From Pseudomonadota bacterium (lineage in GTDB: Bacteria > Pseudomonadota > Gammaproteobacteria > Burkholderiales > Burkholderiaceae_E), in the NCBI GenBank assembly GCA_023389175.1, contig JAEWEW010000066.1, positions 1-18,334 of the forward strand: a stretch of DNA of 18,334 nucleotides. The letters run 5' to 3'. The first letter of the stretch is position 1; every line of letters starts with the position of its first letter. A model generated the notes under the pieces. The model was not told the origin of the DNA. It did not search any database and saw only the letters and a list, made by a program, of their open reading frames with translations. A program made the position numbers and the translations under genes. Below are positions 6,753-14,268 of this stretch, piece by piece.

Positions 6753-7808
6753 CTACTTCCCGGCGACCGCCGTGAGGCCGGTCACCTTGCCCGCGGTCTC
6801 GTTCCAGGCTTTCACGCAGGCGGCGCCGCAGCGGGCTGCCCAGCGCGGCAGCACCCGCTCGTCGAGCGCCTTGCGGCGCAGCTCCAGGTCCGTCTCCTTC
6901 ACCGGCACCAGCTTCATGTCGGCCGGCGGCCCCTCGCTGCAGGGCGCAGTTCCCGTGTTGCACGCGATGCCGAGGTCGTTCTCGCGGATGTTCTGCTCGA
7001 GGATGCGGTCCTCGTGCTCCGCATAGGTCTTGAGCAGCAGCTTTTGCAGGTCCGGCGACATCTTCGCCCACGACTTCTGGCTCGCGGCCACGATCCCCGA
7101 GGCCCAGTTGATGCCGAGCGGATAGAGGTAGCGGGCGCCCTCGAACCACTTCGCCTTGTAACCGCCGAGCGTACCGGTAATGGCACAGTCGATCACGCCG
7201 TTCTGCAGCGCCTGCTGCACGTCGCCGAAAGGCATGGGAACTCCGGAGCCGCCGAAGTACTCCACGAAGTCCGCCTGGGAAGCTCCGGACACCCGCACCT
7301 TGCGGCCGCGCAGGTCCTCGAGCCCACGGAATTCCGGCCGGCAGTACAGCACCTGGGCCTGGTACGACGTCAGCGCGAGCACCTTGGCGCCCTGCTGGGA
7401 TTCGTAATAGGCCTCGAGATGCGGCCTGAAGGCGTCCTTGACTCGCTCGAAGTCCTGGATCGTCGGGGCCACGCCGGCAAGGTCGATCGCGTCGTTGATC
7501 GCGTTGTCGCCGGCGAGAAAGCCGAGCTGGGTGGTGCCGATGTCGTACAGCCCCTGCCGCAGCAGCTTGATGACCTCCGGCCCCTTGAGCCCCATCTCGT
7601 TCCACGGCTTGAACTGCGCGGTCACGTTGCCGCCAGTCGCCTCGGGGATGATCTTGCTCCAGAGGGGCGCCTCCAGCTCCTTCGACTGCGTGGTGATCCC
7701 GAGGTTGCCCACCACGTTGAGCTGCATCTTCGGATAAGTCTGGGCACCTGCCATAGGAGCGGCGAGCGCGAGCGCGGCGGACAGAGCGGCGATTGGCAGT
7801 GGCTTCAT
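6753..7808 (-). CDS. TRAP transporter solute-binding protein (DctP family)
   Basis: A 351-residue periplasmic binding protein of a TRAP transporter. It begins with a signal peptide: MKPLP, a hydrophobic stretch, and AGA before Gln23 as a likely signal peptidase I site. The segment LRGRKVRVSGASQADFVEYFGGSGVPMPFGDVQQALQNGVIDCAITG (about 166-212) is the DctP core, and its Arg region normally holds the ligand's carboxylate. So the cargo is probably an organic acid. The C-terminal part has two cysteine pairs (CNTGTAPC and CGAAC), possibly disulfides in the periplasm. AGGGGAG 6 bases before ATG 7808. It follows the membrane-subunit genes in the operon, and is the component that sets specificity. 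Confidence 0.95.
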   Translation of the reverse strand: MKPLPIAALSAALALAAPMAGAQTYPKMQLNVVGNLGITTQSKELEAPLWSKIIPEATGGNVTAQFKPWNEMGLKGPEVIKLLRQGLYDIGTTQLGFLAGDNAINDAIDLAGVAPTIQDFERVKDAFRPHLEAYYESQQGAKVLALTSYQAQVLYCRPEFRGLEDLRGRKVRVSGASQADFVEYFGGSGVPMPFGDVQQALQNGVIDCAITGTLGGYKAKWFEGARYLYPLGINWASGIVAASQKSWAKMSPDLQKLLLKTYAEHEDRILEQNIRENDLGIACNTGTAPCSEGPPADMKLVPVKETDLELRRKALDERVLPRWAARCGAACVKAWNETAGKVTGLTAVAGK

Positions 7809-7853
7809 GCGGTACTCCCCTGGTGGATGGACTTTCGGATCGGGACCAACCCT

Positions 7854-9149
7854 TCAGCGGGTGGCCTCGGCATAGACCTGCGGCAGCCACAGCGCGAGCT
7901 GCGGAAAGATCATCAGCAGGCCGATCATGGCGAGCATGATGGCGGCGAATGGCAGCGCACCCATTGCGACCTCCTTGAACCGACCGCCTCCACGCACCGA
8001 CTGCACGACGAACAGGTTCATGCCGATCGGCGGCGTGATGAGGGCCAGCTCGATCAGGATGACGAACACGACGCCGAACCAGATCGGGCTGTAGCCCAGC
8101 TGCTTGACGATTGGCACGATGATCGGCGTGGTGGCCACCATCAGCGTCAGCGTTTCCACGAAGCAGCCGAGCACCAGGTAGATGCCGATGATGGCGAGCA
8201 TGACGTAGGCCGGCTCCCAGGCGAGCCCGTCCACCGCCTTGACAGCGAGGTCTGTGAGGCCGATGGTGGACATCACGAAGTTCAGGAAGAACGCCGCGAT
8301 CACGATCAGCATGACCATGGAGGTGGTGCGTACCGTTCCCTCGAGGGCCGCCCAGAGCTGGGCCCAGCCGAAGCGGCCGCTGGAGACGACGTAGATCACC
8401 GTGCCTACCACGCCGAGCGCGGACGCCTCGGTCGGCGTGGCCCAGCCAGCGTAGATGGAGCCGACCACCAGCCCGAACAGGTAGATCGCCGGCGCGACAT
8501 GCGCCAACGACTTCCAGCGCACCGACCAGGCCGCCGGCGGCTTGCGCGGCGCCAGGTCCGCGCGGGCGAGACAGACACCGTAGACCACGACGGAGAAAAG
8601 CGTCGCCAGCACCAGCCCCGGGATCATCGAGGCCAGGTACAGCTCGGAGACGGAAGTCTCCGACAGCGCGCCGTAAAGCACCATGTTGATGCTGGGCGGG
8701 ATGAGGATACCGAGCGTGCCACCGGCTGCGATCGTCCCCAGGTAGAGCGACGGCTTGTAGCCAAACTTGTGCATGTTCGGGATTGACACCGTACCGACCG
8801 TCGCGGCCGTCGCAATGCTCGATCCCGAGGTGGCCGCGAACAGCGTGCTCGCCGCGATGTTGGTGTGCATCAGGCCACCCGGGATGTGGCCCACCCACTT
8901 GTCGAGCGCATCGAAGAGCTTCTCGGCCATCCCCGAGCGCAGCAGCATCTCGCCCATCAGGATGAACATCGGCACCGCGACAAGGACGAAGTCGGCCGAG
9001 GCGCCCCAGGCGATCTCGCCCGCGCCGCGCAACAGCGGCAGCGTGCTGTAGGCTTGACCCAGCACGGCTCCCAGAATGGCCAGCGCCGAGCCGACGAACA
9101 GGCTGCTGCCTACGAATACGAGCAGCAGCATCAGCGTCGCGCCCAGCAT
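7854..9149 (-). CDS. TRAP transporter large permease subunit (DctM family)
   Basis: A 431-residue inner-membrane protein with many hydrophobic helices, the DctM translocation subunit of a TRAP transporter that uses the sodium or proton gradient. Typical blocks are seen: VAVPMFILMGEMLLRSG (about 57-73), AATSGSSIATAATVGTVSIP (about 105-124), and GTLGILIPPSINMVLYG (about 140-156). In the second half GCFVETLTLMVATTPIIVPI and a GMNLFVVQSV segment also match the family. Length is usual (about 425-435). It lies 35 bases downstream of the DctQ gene and 45 bases upstream of the binding-protein gene. Start at ATG 9149. Confidence 0.95.
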   Translation of the reverse strand: MLGATLMLLLVFVGSSLFVGSALAILGAVLGQAYSTLPLLRGAGEIAWGASADFVLVAVPMFILMGEMLLRSGMAEKLFDALDKWVGHIPGGLMHTNIAASTLFAATSGSSIATAATVGTVSIPNMHKFGYKPSLYLGTIAAGGTLGILIPPSINMVLYGALSETSVSELYLASMIPGLVLATLFSVVVYGVCLARADLAPRKPPAAWSVRWKSLAHVAPAIYLFGLVVGSIYAGWATPTEASALGVVGTVIYVVSSGRFGWAQLWAALEGTVRTTSMVMLIVIAAFFLNFVMSTIGLTDLAVKAVDGLAWEPAYVMLAIIGIYLVLGCFVETLTLMVATTPIIVPIVKQLGYSPIWFGVVFVILIELALITPPIGMNLFVVQSVRGGGRFKEVAMGALPFAAIMLAMIGLLMIFPQLALWLPQVYAEATR

Positions 9150-9184
9150 GCCGGCCTCAGCTTGCCCGCACGGCCGGCGTCATG

Positions 9185-9796
9185 TCAGCGCCCCGCCTGC
9201 GGCGCGCCGCCGGTGAGGGGATCGCCCGCCCGGACCGGCTCGACGCTGAGGTCGATCTCCTCCTCAACCGAGGCCACCCCGAAGATGCGCCGGATGTCGT
9301 CGTAGCGACGGCGCGCGAGGCCGTAGGCCGCCACGCCGAAGAGGACCACCGCGCAGGAGGCGAACCACAGCAGCCCGAGTGCCCACAGGCCCTGCGGCCA
9401 TGCCATCGGCACGGCGAGCGACGAATTCGAGCGCGACTGCATCGCGAAGCTGTCGAGAGCCACCTGCACGCCCCACCAGGTGGTGATCACCGCGACCATC
9501 GCGAGCACGCCGAGGGCGACCGCATCCAGCCAGCAGCGCCACTTCAACGGCAGGACGTTGTAGATCACCTCGATGCGGATGTGCGCCTTGGTCACCAGCG
9601 CCCAGGCGAAGCCGAAGGTGATCGCCATGGCGACGGCATAGCTTGTGAGCTCGAAGCTTTCGAAGACCGTCAGCCTGAACAGGTTGCGGAACACCACGTC
9701 CAGCGACACCAGCACCGCGCAGAACAGGATGAGGGCACCGGCGGCCCGGGCGAGCAGTCGGGAGATCCACGCGATGCGGCCGACGATCGCGTCCAT
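9185..9796 (-). CDS. TRAP transporter small permease subunit (DctQ family)
   Basis: A 203-residue protein with four predicted membrane helices (about residues 17-35, 49-68, 90-110, 131-155). The motif FESFELTSYAVAMAITFGFAWALVTKAHIRIEV (about 45-77) is the DctQ signature, E(L)xxY...(x)..AHIRxxV. It pairs with the adjacent DctM protein in the inner membrane. The C-terminal 40 residues form a charged tail (RRRYDDIRR, then VEEEIDL) that is longer than in most DctQ proteins. Start at ATG 9796, 13 bases after the cupin stop. Confidence 0.93.
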   Translation of the reverse strand: MDAIVGRIAWISRLLARAAGALILFCAVLVSLDVVFRNLFRLTVFESFELTSYAVAMAITFGFAWALVTKAHIRIEVIYNVLPLKWRCWLDAVALGVLAMVAVITTWWGVQVALDSFAMQSRSNSSLAVPMAWPQGLWALGLLWFASCAVVLFGVAAYGLARRRYDDIRRIFGVASVEEEIDLSVEPVRAGDPLTGGAPQAGR

Positions 9797-9809
9797 GACG
9801 GCTGCCTGC

Positions 9810-10202
9810 CTACTCGGTGACCCAGGTCTTGCGGGGCGGCGACTTGATCTCGAGTTGCTCGCAGTCCTCCAGCGCTTCGCTATAGTGCTCGACGCCGCGC
9901 GGATGGATCCACGAGGTGCCCGGCTCCGCGATGAACTCCTTGCCGCCGATCACCAGCCGGAGCCGGCCACTGATGAGGTAAGCGACCGTCTCATGGTCCA
10001 AGTGCTTGTGGACCGGGTCCACCAGCCCTTTCTCGCGGAAGACATGCAGCATCAGAATCTCGTTGCCGACCATGATGCGGCGGACCTCGACCCGACCCTT
10101 GGGCTTGACGCCCTCCACGGCGGCGAGCCGCTCGATCGGGATATGGTCCTTCACGGTGAAGAAGCCTTCGGTGGGGGGCAGGGAGCGATCGGCGTCTGAC
10201 AT
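9810..10202 (-). CDS. Single-domain cupin protein
   Basis: A 130-residue small cupin. Metal-binding residues typical of the fold are visible: His65, His67 and Glu71 in DPVHKHLDHETVAYLISG, and His106 in IHPRGVEHYSE. It could bind a metal and act as an isomerase, lyase or dioxygenase, or sense a ligand; nothing in the sequence decides. It is the first gene of the leftward operon, preceded by AAGGA before ATG 10202 and by an operator-like repeat over a possible -10. A decayed copy of its last third lies at 3295-3384 on the opposite strand. Confidence 0.9.
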   Translation of the reverse strand: MSDADRSLPPTEGFFTVKDHIPIERLAAVEGVKPKGRVEVRRIMVGNEILMLHVFREKGLVDPVHKHLDHETVAYLISGRLRLVIGGKEFIAEPGTSWIHPRGVEHYSEALEDCEQLEIKSPPRKTWVTE

Positions 10203-10253
10203 GGAATTCCTTGGTGACGATGAGGCCGGCCGGCGAGCCGGTCGCGAGCCGGT

Positions 10254-10264
10254 ATTGTCGACAT
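10254..10264 (-). promoter_or_regulatory. Operator-like repeat over the possible -10 of the leftward operon
   Basis: On the minus strand it reads ATGTCGACAAT, containing the perfect palindrome TGTCGACA (10256-10263). It mirrors ATGTATACAAT on the plus strand at 10351-10361. The 3' part, GACAAT, could be the -10 of the promoter for the cupin-TRAP-oxygenase operon, about 50 bases before the cupin ATG. No good -35 is visible, so the promoter call is tentative. GntR-family repressors with FCD domains commonly bind short palindromes of this kind. Confidence 0.4.
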
Positions 10265-10350
10265 TTTGCCTCCAGGGTATGGCGAGTTACACCTGAAGGC
10301 GCAGAATACTCCCCGATGGGGCACCTATCGCCTATTGCCTCGCAGCCCGT

Positions 10351-10361
10351 ATGTATACAAT
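10351..10361 (+). promoter_or_regulatory. Operator-like repeat over the possible -10 of the isomerase-GntR pair
   Basis: ATGTATACAAT with the perfect palindrome TGTATACA (10352-10359). The end TACAAT (10356-10361) is a good -10 match; TTGCCT (10335-10340) upstream is a possible -35 but only 15 bases away. The transcript would start near 10368, about 70 bases before ATG 10440. The GntR regulator is the second gene of this transcript, so autorepression is likely. Confidence 0.45.
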
Positions 10362-10439
10362 CGGTCCATTCTATGCAGCGACTTCCGGGCGCGCAAGAGG
10401 CCTGCTGCGCGCATCTCCGATCCTTCCGCGGAGCACACC

Positions 10440-11186
10440 ATGACGCATGACTCGCTCGGTTGGCGACAGAAGTTCGCCGTCCTCGTCCCCTCCACCAACA
10501 CCAGCGTGCAGCCGGAGTTTGACGACATGCGGCCGCCGGGGGTCACCAATCACATCAGCCGGATCCGCATTCCGAACATCCCGCTCAACACCAACGAGGA
10601 CTTCGAGCGGCTCATCTCGCTCATCGAGCGCGCGCAGGACGAAGCGGTGGACGCGGTGATGTCGTGCGAGCCGGACCGCCTGGTGCTCGGCATCTCGGCA
10701 GAGACCTTTTGGGGCGGCCTCGCCGCGAGCCGGCGCCTGAAGGAGCACCTCGCGCAGCGCACGGGCCTGCCGATCTCGATGGGATCGGATGCCTGCGACT
10801 CGGCCTTCGCCGCCCTCGGCCTGAAGAAGATCGCCGTGGTCACGCCCTACCAGCCCGTGGGCGACCAGAACGTCATCCGCTTCTTCGAGGAATCCGGCTA
10901 CCAGGTGAAGCGGATCAACGGGCTCAAGTGCGAGAGCCCGGTGAAGATCGCACATGTGACGGAGGCCGAACTGCGCGCCGCGCTGCAGGAGCTCGACGGC
11001 GACGACATCGACGGCCTGGTGCAGGTCGGCACCAACCTGGCGATGGCCCGGCTCGCGGCGCAGGCCGAGGTCTGGTTGAACCGCCCGGTGGTCGCGATCA
11101 ATACCGCGATCTACTGGCATGCGCTGCGCGACTCCGGCATCACCGACAAGGTGAGCGGCTTCGGCTCGCTGCTCGAGCGGTACTGA
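10440..11186 (+). CDS. Maleate isomerase/arylmalonate decarboxylase-like (Asp/Glu racemase superfamily)
   Basis: A 248-residue protein of the maleate isomerase/arylmalonate decarboxylase branch. Seen: N-terminal VLVPSTNTSVQPEF (14-27), whose Asn20 fits the conserved substrate-binding Asn of maleate isomerases, VVTPYQPVGDQNV (133-145) with the conserved TPY tyrosine, and NTAIYWHALR near the C-terminus. The superfamily uses one or two cysteines. By eye the two positions carry Ser86 (GISAETFWGG) and Thr198 (VQVGTNLAM); the cysteines that exist (76, 119, 164) are elsewhere. It may therefore use other chemistry. GGAG lies 6 bases before ATG 10440, and a second ATG at 10446 is possible. Co-directional with the GntR gene 31 bases downstream. 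Confidence 0.85.
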   Translation: MTHDSLGWRQKFAVLVPSTNTSVQPEFDDMRPPGVTNHISRIRIPNIPLNTNEDFERLISLIERAQDEAVDAVMSCEPDRLVLGISAETFWGGLAASRRLKEHLAQRTGLPISMGSDACDSAFAALGLKKIAVVTPYQPVGDQNVIRFFEESGYQVKRINGLKCESPVKIAHVTEAELRAALQELDGDDIDGLVQVGTNLAMARLAAQAEVWLNRPVVAINTAIYWHALRDSGITDKVSGFGSLLERY

Positions 11187-11217
11187 AACCGGAAGTGCGC
11201 CCGCTGCAGGAGCTCCC

Positions 11218-11910
11218 TTGAGCACCACCGCCCTGGAGATCGCCCCAGCGACGATGGCCCACCAGATCTACCTGGTGGTCAAGGAGCGGATCGTGGACGG
11301 TCGCTATCGCCAGGGGGCACGGCTCACGGAGCAGCAGCTCGCCGCCGAGTTCGAAACGTCACGCACGCCGGTGCGCGAGGCGATGCGGCGCCTGGCTGCC
11401 GACGGCTTCGTGATCTTCAAGCCGAACAGCGGCACCATGGTCCGCACCTGGTCGGCCGAGGAGATCAGGCAGATCTTCGAGCTGCGGGTCCTGATCGAGG
11501 GCGAGATCGCCGAGCTGGCAGCGCGCCATATCACCGCCGCGCAGGTCGGGCAGCTGCGCGCGCTGCAGGACGACATGGAGCGCCAGGGCGTGGATACCAG
11601 CGCGACCAACACCGCCCGCATCGGACCGCTCAACCGGGAGTTCCACCGGGTGATCGCGAGCGCGAGCCACAGCGAGCGGCTGGTGGCGACGCTCGCGGGC
11701 GCGATCGAGATGCCGATCGTGCAGCGCACGTTCCGGACCTACTCGCCCGACGAGCTGCAGCGCAGCTTCCGCCAGCACCGCGAGATGATCGATGCCTTCG
11801 CCGCCCACGACAGCGGCTGGGCACGCAGCATCATGGGTTGCCACATCCACGCGGCCAAGCACACGCTGCTCGCCGCGGCAGCCCGCGAAGCGGCCGTCGT
11901 GCCGGCCTGA
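11218..11910 (+). CDS. GntR family transcriptional regulator, FCD domain
   Basis: A 230-residue regulator. An N-terminal winged helix (about 13-78) contains LTEQQLAAEFETSRTPVREAMRRLAADG, the GntR recognition helix. The all-helical FCD effector domain (about 85-215) has candidate metal/ligand residues Asn139 and His143 (LNREFHRVI), His187 (RQHREMIDA) and His209 (GCHIHAAKH). FCD regulators usually sense small organic acids and are mostly repressors. The start is TTG at 11218: AGGAG lies 5 bases upstream, and the first internal ATG (11254) lacks a site. It is probably transcribed with the isomerase-like gene and likely acts on the ATGT..ACAA repeats in both divergent regions (inferred). Confidence 0.93.
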   Translation: MSTTALEIAPATMAHQIYLVVKERIVDGRYRQGARLTEQQLAAEFETSRTPVREAMRRLAADGFVIFKPNSGTMVRTWSAEEIRQIFELRVLIEGEIAELAARHITAAQVGQLRALQDDMERQGVDTSATNTARIGPLNREFHRVIASASHSERLVATLAGAIEMPIVQRTFRTYSPDELQRSFRQHREMIDAFAAHDSGWARSIMGCHIHAAKHTLLAAAAREAAVVPA

Positions 11911-11932
11911 CGGGCCGCGGACCGGCGGCCCG
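11911..11932. terminator. GC-rich hairpin between convergent genes
   Basis: CGGGCCGC (11911-11918) and GCGGCCCG (11925-11932) form a perfect 8-bp stem with a 6-base loop. It fills the 23-base gap between the stops of the GntR gene and the GGDEF gene and could work in both directions. There is no T-run on either side, so termination strength is uncertain. Confidence 0.5.
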
Positions 11933-11933
11933 G

Positions 11934-12926
11934 TCAGGCAATCGCGCCAGGTGCCGGATCCCTGCGCGGGTCCAGGCAGGCGACCCGGTTGCGCCCGTCG
12001 TGCTTGGCCCGGTAGAGCGCCTTGTCCGCGCGGTTCAGCACGGCGGCGAAGGATGCGTCGTCGCCCATGGCCTGGGTCACGCCGAAGCTCGCGGTGATGC
12101 TGAAGGTGCCGTTCGGGCTCTCGAACTCCAGCGCCGCGATGCTCGCGCGGATTCGCTCGGCGCAGGCCACCGCCTCGCGTGCACGGGTGCGCACCAGGAT
12201 GATGGCGAATTCCTCGCCGCCCAGGCGGCCGACCAGGTCGACGTTGCGCACCGTGCCGGCGGCGGTGCGCGCCAGGCGGCGCAGCACCTCGTCGCCGGCG
12301 CCGTGGCCATACCGGTCGTTGACCTGCTTGAAGTGGTCCGCATCCATCATCATCACCGCCAGGTCATCGCCGAAGCGACGCGCCCGGATGAACTCGGAGT
12401 TGCCCCGTTCCAGCAAGGCCGCACGATTGGCCAAGCCGGTGAGCGGGTCGGTGTTCGCCTGGGCGCGGAGCTGCTCCTCGAGCGCCATGCGTCGCTTGAT
12501 CTCCTGCTCGAGCTCCGCCTCGCGCCGCTTGTTCTCGTTGATGTCGACCGCAAAGGTCGCGATGCTGCCGCTGCGGGTGCGGAACTTGGTGACCCGGAAC
12601 CAGCCCACGCCCGGATACAGCAGGTCGAGGCCGATGCCGTCCCCGCGGCGGTGGTGCTCGACCCGCTGCCGGACGTAGTCCTCCACCTTCTCGGGCTCCA
12701 TCACCTGCTCGGCGATGACGCGGACCAGGTCCGCGTAGTGCAGGCGCCGGCCATTCGCCTTGTCGCGCAGCCTGCTGAAGCCGAGCGCGTGGACCGCCTC
12801 GTATGCCTGGTTCCAGGCGATCAGCCGGTCCTGGCTGTCGTAGACCGCGAACGGATTGGTGGTGACCTCGATGCTTTCGAGCAGCAGCGCGTGCTCACGC
12901 TTGATCTGCTCGATGCTCTTGGCCAT
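11934..12926 (-). CDS. PAS-GGDEF diguanylate cyclase
   Basis: A 330-residue protein that should make cyclic di-GMP from two GTP. A PAS domain of the PAS_7 kind spans about 12-130 (NPFAVYDSQDRLIAWNQAY), followed by a short coiled segment (132-158, rich in Glu/Arg) and a GGDEF domain (159-320). The active-site motif is intact as GGEEF (236-240), and an RxxD inhibitory site (RNVD, 227-230) lies five residues before it, so product inhibition is expected. There is no membrane helix, so it is a cytosolic sensor; the PAS ligand is unknown. It starts 9 bases after the lysC stop and may be cotranscribed with it. It is unrelated in function to the catabolic genes as far as can be seen. Confidence 0.93.
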   Translation of the reverse strand: MAKSIEQIKREHALLLESIEVTTNPFAVYDSQDRLIAWNQAYEAVHALGFSRLRDKANGRRLHYADLVRVIAEQVMEPEKVEDYVRQRVEHHRRGDGIGLDLLYPGVGWFRVTKFRTRSGSIATFAVDINENKRREAELEQEIKRRMALEEQLRAQANTDPLTGLANRAALLERGNSEFIRARRFGDDLAVMMMDADHFKQVNDRYGHGAGDEVLRRLARTAAGTVRNVDLVGRLGGEEFAIILVRTRAREAVACAERIRASIAALEFESPNGTFSITASFGVTQAMGDDASFAAVLNRADKALYRAKHDGRNRVACLDPRRDPAPGAIA

Positions 12927-12935
12927 CGACCCGCG

Positions 12936-14201
12936 TCACGCCGAGTCGGCGTCGAGCCCGAAGGCCTTGTGGAGCGCCCGCACCGCCAGCTCCAGGTACT
13001 TGTCCTCGATCACCACCGAGGTCTTGATCTCGCTGGTGGAGATCATCTGGATGTTGATGCCCTCGTTGGCCAGCACCTCGAACATGCGGCTCGCGATGCC
13101 GGCCTGGCTCTTCATGCCGATGCCGACGATCGACACCTTCGCGATGCGTGGATCGCCGATGACCTTGCCGCCGCCGATGCTCTCGACCAGCCCGGCGTTG
13201 AGCACGTCCATGGCGCGCTGGTATTCCGCGCGGGCGACGGTGAAGGAGAAGTCGGTCGTGCCGTTCACGCTCTGGTTCTGCACGATCATGTCGACGTCGA
13301 TGTTCGCCGCCGCGATCGGGCCGAGGATGCGGAAGGCGACACCGGGCTTGTCCGGCACATTCGTCAGCGTGATCTTGGCTTCGTCGCGCTGGAACGCGAT
13401 ACCGGATACGACGGCCTTTTCCATGGCTTCCTTCCCGAATTCCTCTTCGAAGGTGATCAAGGTACCCGATGCGCGCTCCTGCTCCACCGGCATTTCCGGC
13501 GGCGTGAGGCTGGACAGGACCCGGGTCTTGACGCGGTACTTGCCGGCGAACTCGACCGAGCGCGTCTGCAGCACCTTGCTGCCGAGGCTCGCCATCTCCA
13601 GCATCTCCTCGAAGGTCACGCGCTCCAGGCGCCGCGCCTCGGGCACGATGCGCGGATCGGTGGTATAGACGCCGTCGACGTCGGTGTAGATCAGGCACTC
13701 GTCGCCCTTGAGCGCCGCGCAGATCGCGACCGCCGACGTGTCCGAGCCGCCGCGCCCGAGGGTGGTGATGTTGCCCTGGCTGTCGATGCCCTGGAAGCCG
13801 GTGATGATCACCACGCGGCCTCGCGACAGATCGGCACGGACGCGGGCGTCATCGATCGACTCGATGCGCGCCTTGGTGTGGGACGAGTCGGTCCTCACCG
13901 GAACCTGCCAGCCGGCGTAGCTCACCGCGTCCTTGCCGATCGCCTTCAACGCCATGGCGAGGAGCCCGACCGACACCTGCTCCCCGGTCGCGGCAACCAT
14001 GTCGAGTTCGCGCGGATCCGGATTCGCCTGGATCTCCCGGGCAAGGCCGATCAAGCGGTTGGTCTCTCCCGCCATCGCGGACGGCACGATCACCATCTGG
14101 TGGCCGGCGTCGTGCCACTTGGCGACACGGCGGGCCACATTGCGGATCCGCTCGATGGAGCCCATCGACGTGCCGCCGTACTTTTGGACTATCAGTGCCA
14201 T
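12936..14201 (-). CDS. lysC: Aspartokinase (aspartate kinase)
   Basis: A 421-residue monofunctional aspartate kinase, which phosphorylates aspartate in the first step of lysine, threonine, methionine and diaminopimelate synthesis. Seen: the nucleotide-binding start VQKYGGTSMGS (5-15), ATGEQVSVGLLA (71-82), TLGRGGSDTSAVAI (147-160), YTDVDGVYTTDPR (172-184), and two C-terminal ACT domains (about 265-340 and 345-420). The ACT blocks carry VNGTTDFSFTV and MISTSEIKTSVVIE, the usual site of feedback inhibition. Start ATG 14201 gives the canonical MALIVQKYGG; a TTG further upstream is possible but unneeded. No Shine-Dalgarno sequence is seen before 14201, and the predicted leader is only about 15 bases. 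Confidence 0.97.
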   Translation of the reverse strand: MALIVQKYGGTSMGSIERIRNVARRVAKWHDAGHQMVIVPSAMAGETNRLIGLAREIQANPDPRELDMVAATGEQVSVGLLAMALKAIGKDAVSYAGWQVPVRTDSSHTKARIESIDDARVRADLSRGRVVIITGFQGIDSQGNITTLGRGGSDTSAVAICAALKGDECLIYTDVDGVYTTDPRIVPEARRLERVTFEEMLEMASLGSKVLQTRSVEFAGKYRVKTRVLSSLTPPEMPVEQERASGTLITFEEEFGKEAMEKAVVSGIAFQRDEAKITLTNVPDKPGVAFRILGPIAAANIDVDMIVQNQSVNGTTDFSFTVARAEYQRAMDVLNAGLVESIGGGKVIGDPRIAKVSIVGIGMKSQAGIASRMFEVLANEGINIQMISTSEIKTSVVIEDKYLELAVRALHKAFGLDADSA

Positions 14202-14221
14202 GATCGGGAGAAAAGCCAAGG

Positions 14222-14227
14222 ATTATA
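14222..14227 (-). promoter_or_regulatory. Likely -10 element of a lysC promoter
   Basis: A perfect TATAAT on the minus strand sits in the 67-base gap between the tilS stop and the lysC start, the most AT-rich spot in this GC-rich neighbourhood. It predicts a transcript start near 14215, about 15 bases before the lysC ATG. The -35 region is weak (no clear TTGACA at 16-18 bases), so this promoter may be modest or need an activator. Confidence 0.5.
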
Positions 14228-14268
14228 GCGAGCGGCATGGCCGTAAATGTGCCGGGGTTGTTGCCGAT

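Noticed and set aside
5926..8898. A 990-codon open frame on the minus strand covering the oxygenase and running on upstream through the TRAP genes.
   Set aside because: Only the last 260 codons are real. The rest overlaps the DctP and DctM genes in another frame and reads as low-complexity Arg/Gly/His-rich sequence typical of a GC-rich shadow frame.
11838..14228. A long plus-strand open frame (about 796 codons) opposite the GGDEF and lysC genes.
   Set aside because: It is the antisense of two clear genes, has no recognisable domain and is rich in Arg, His and Asp as expected from reverse reading of high-GC codons.
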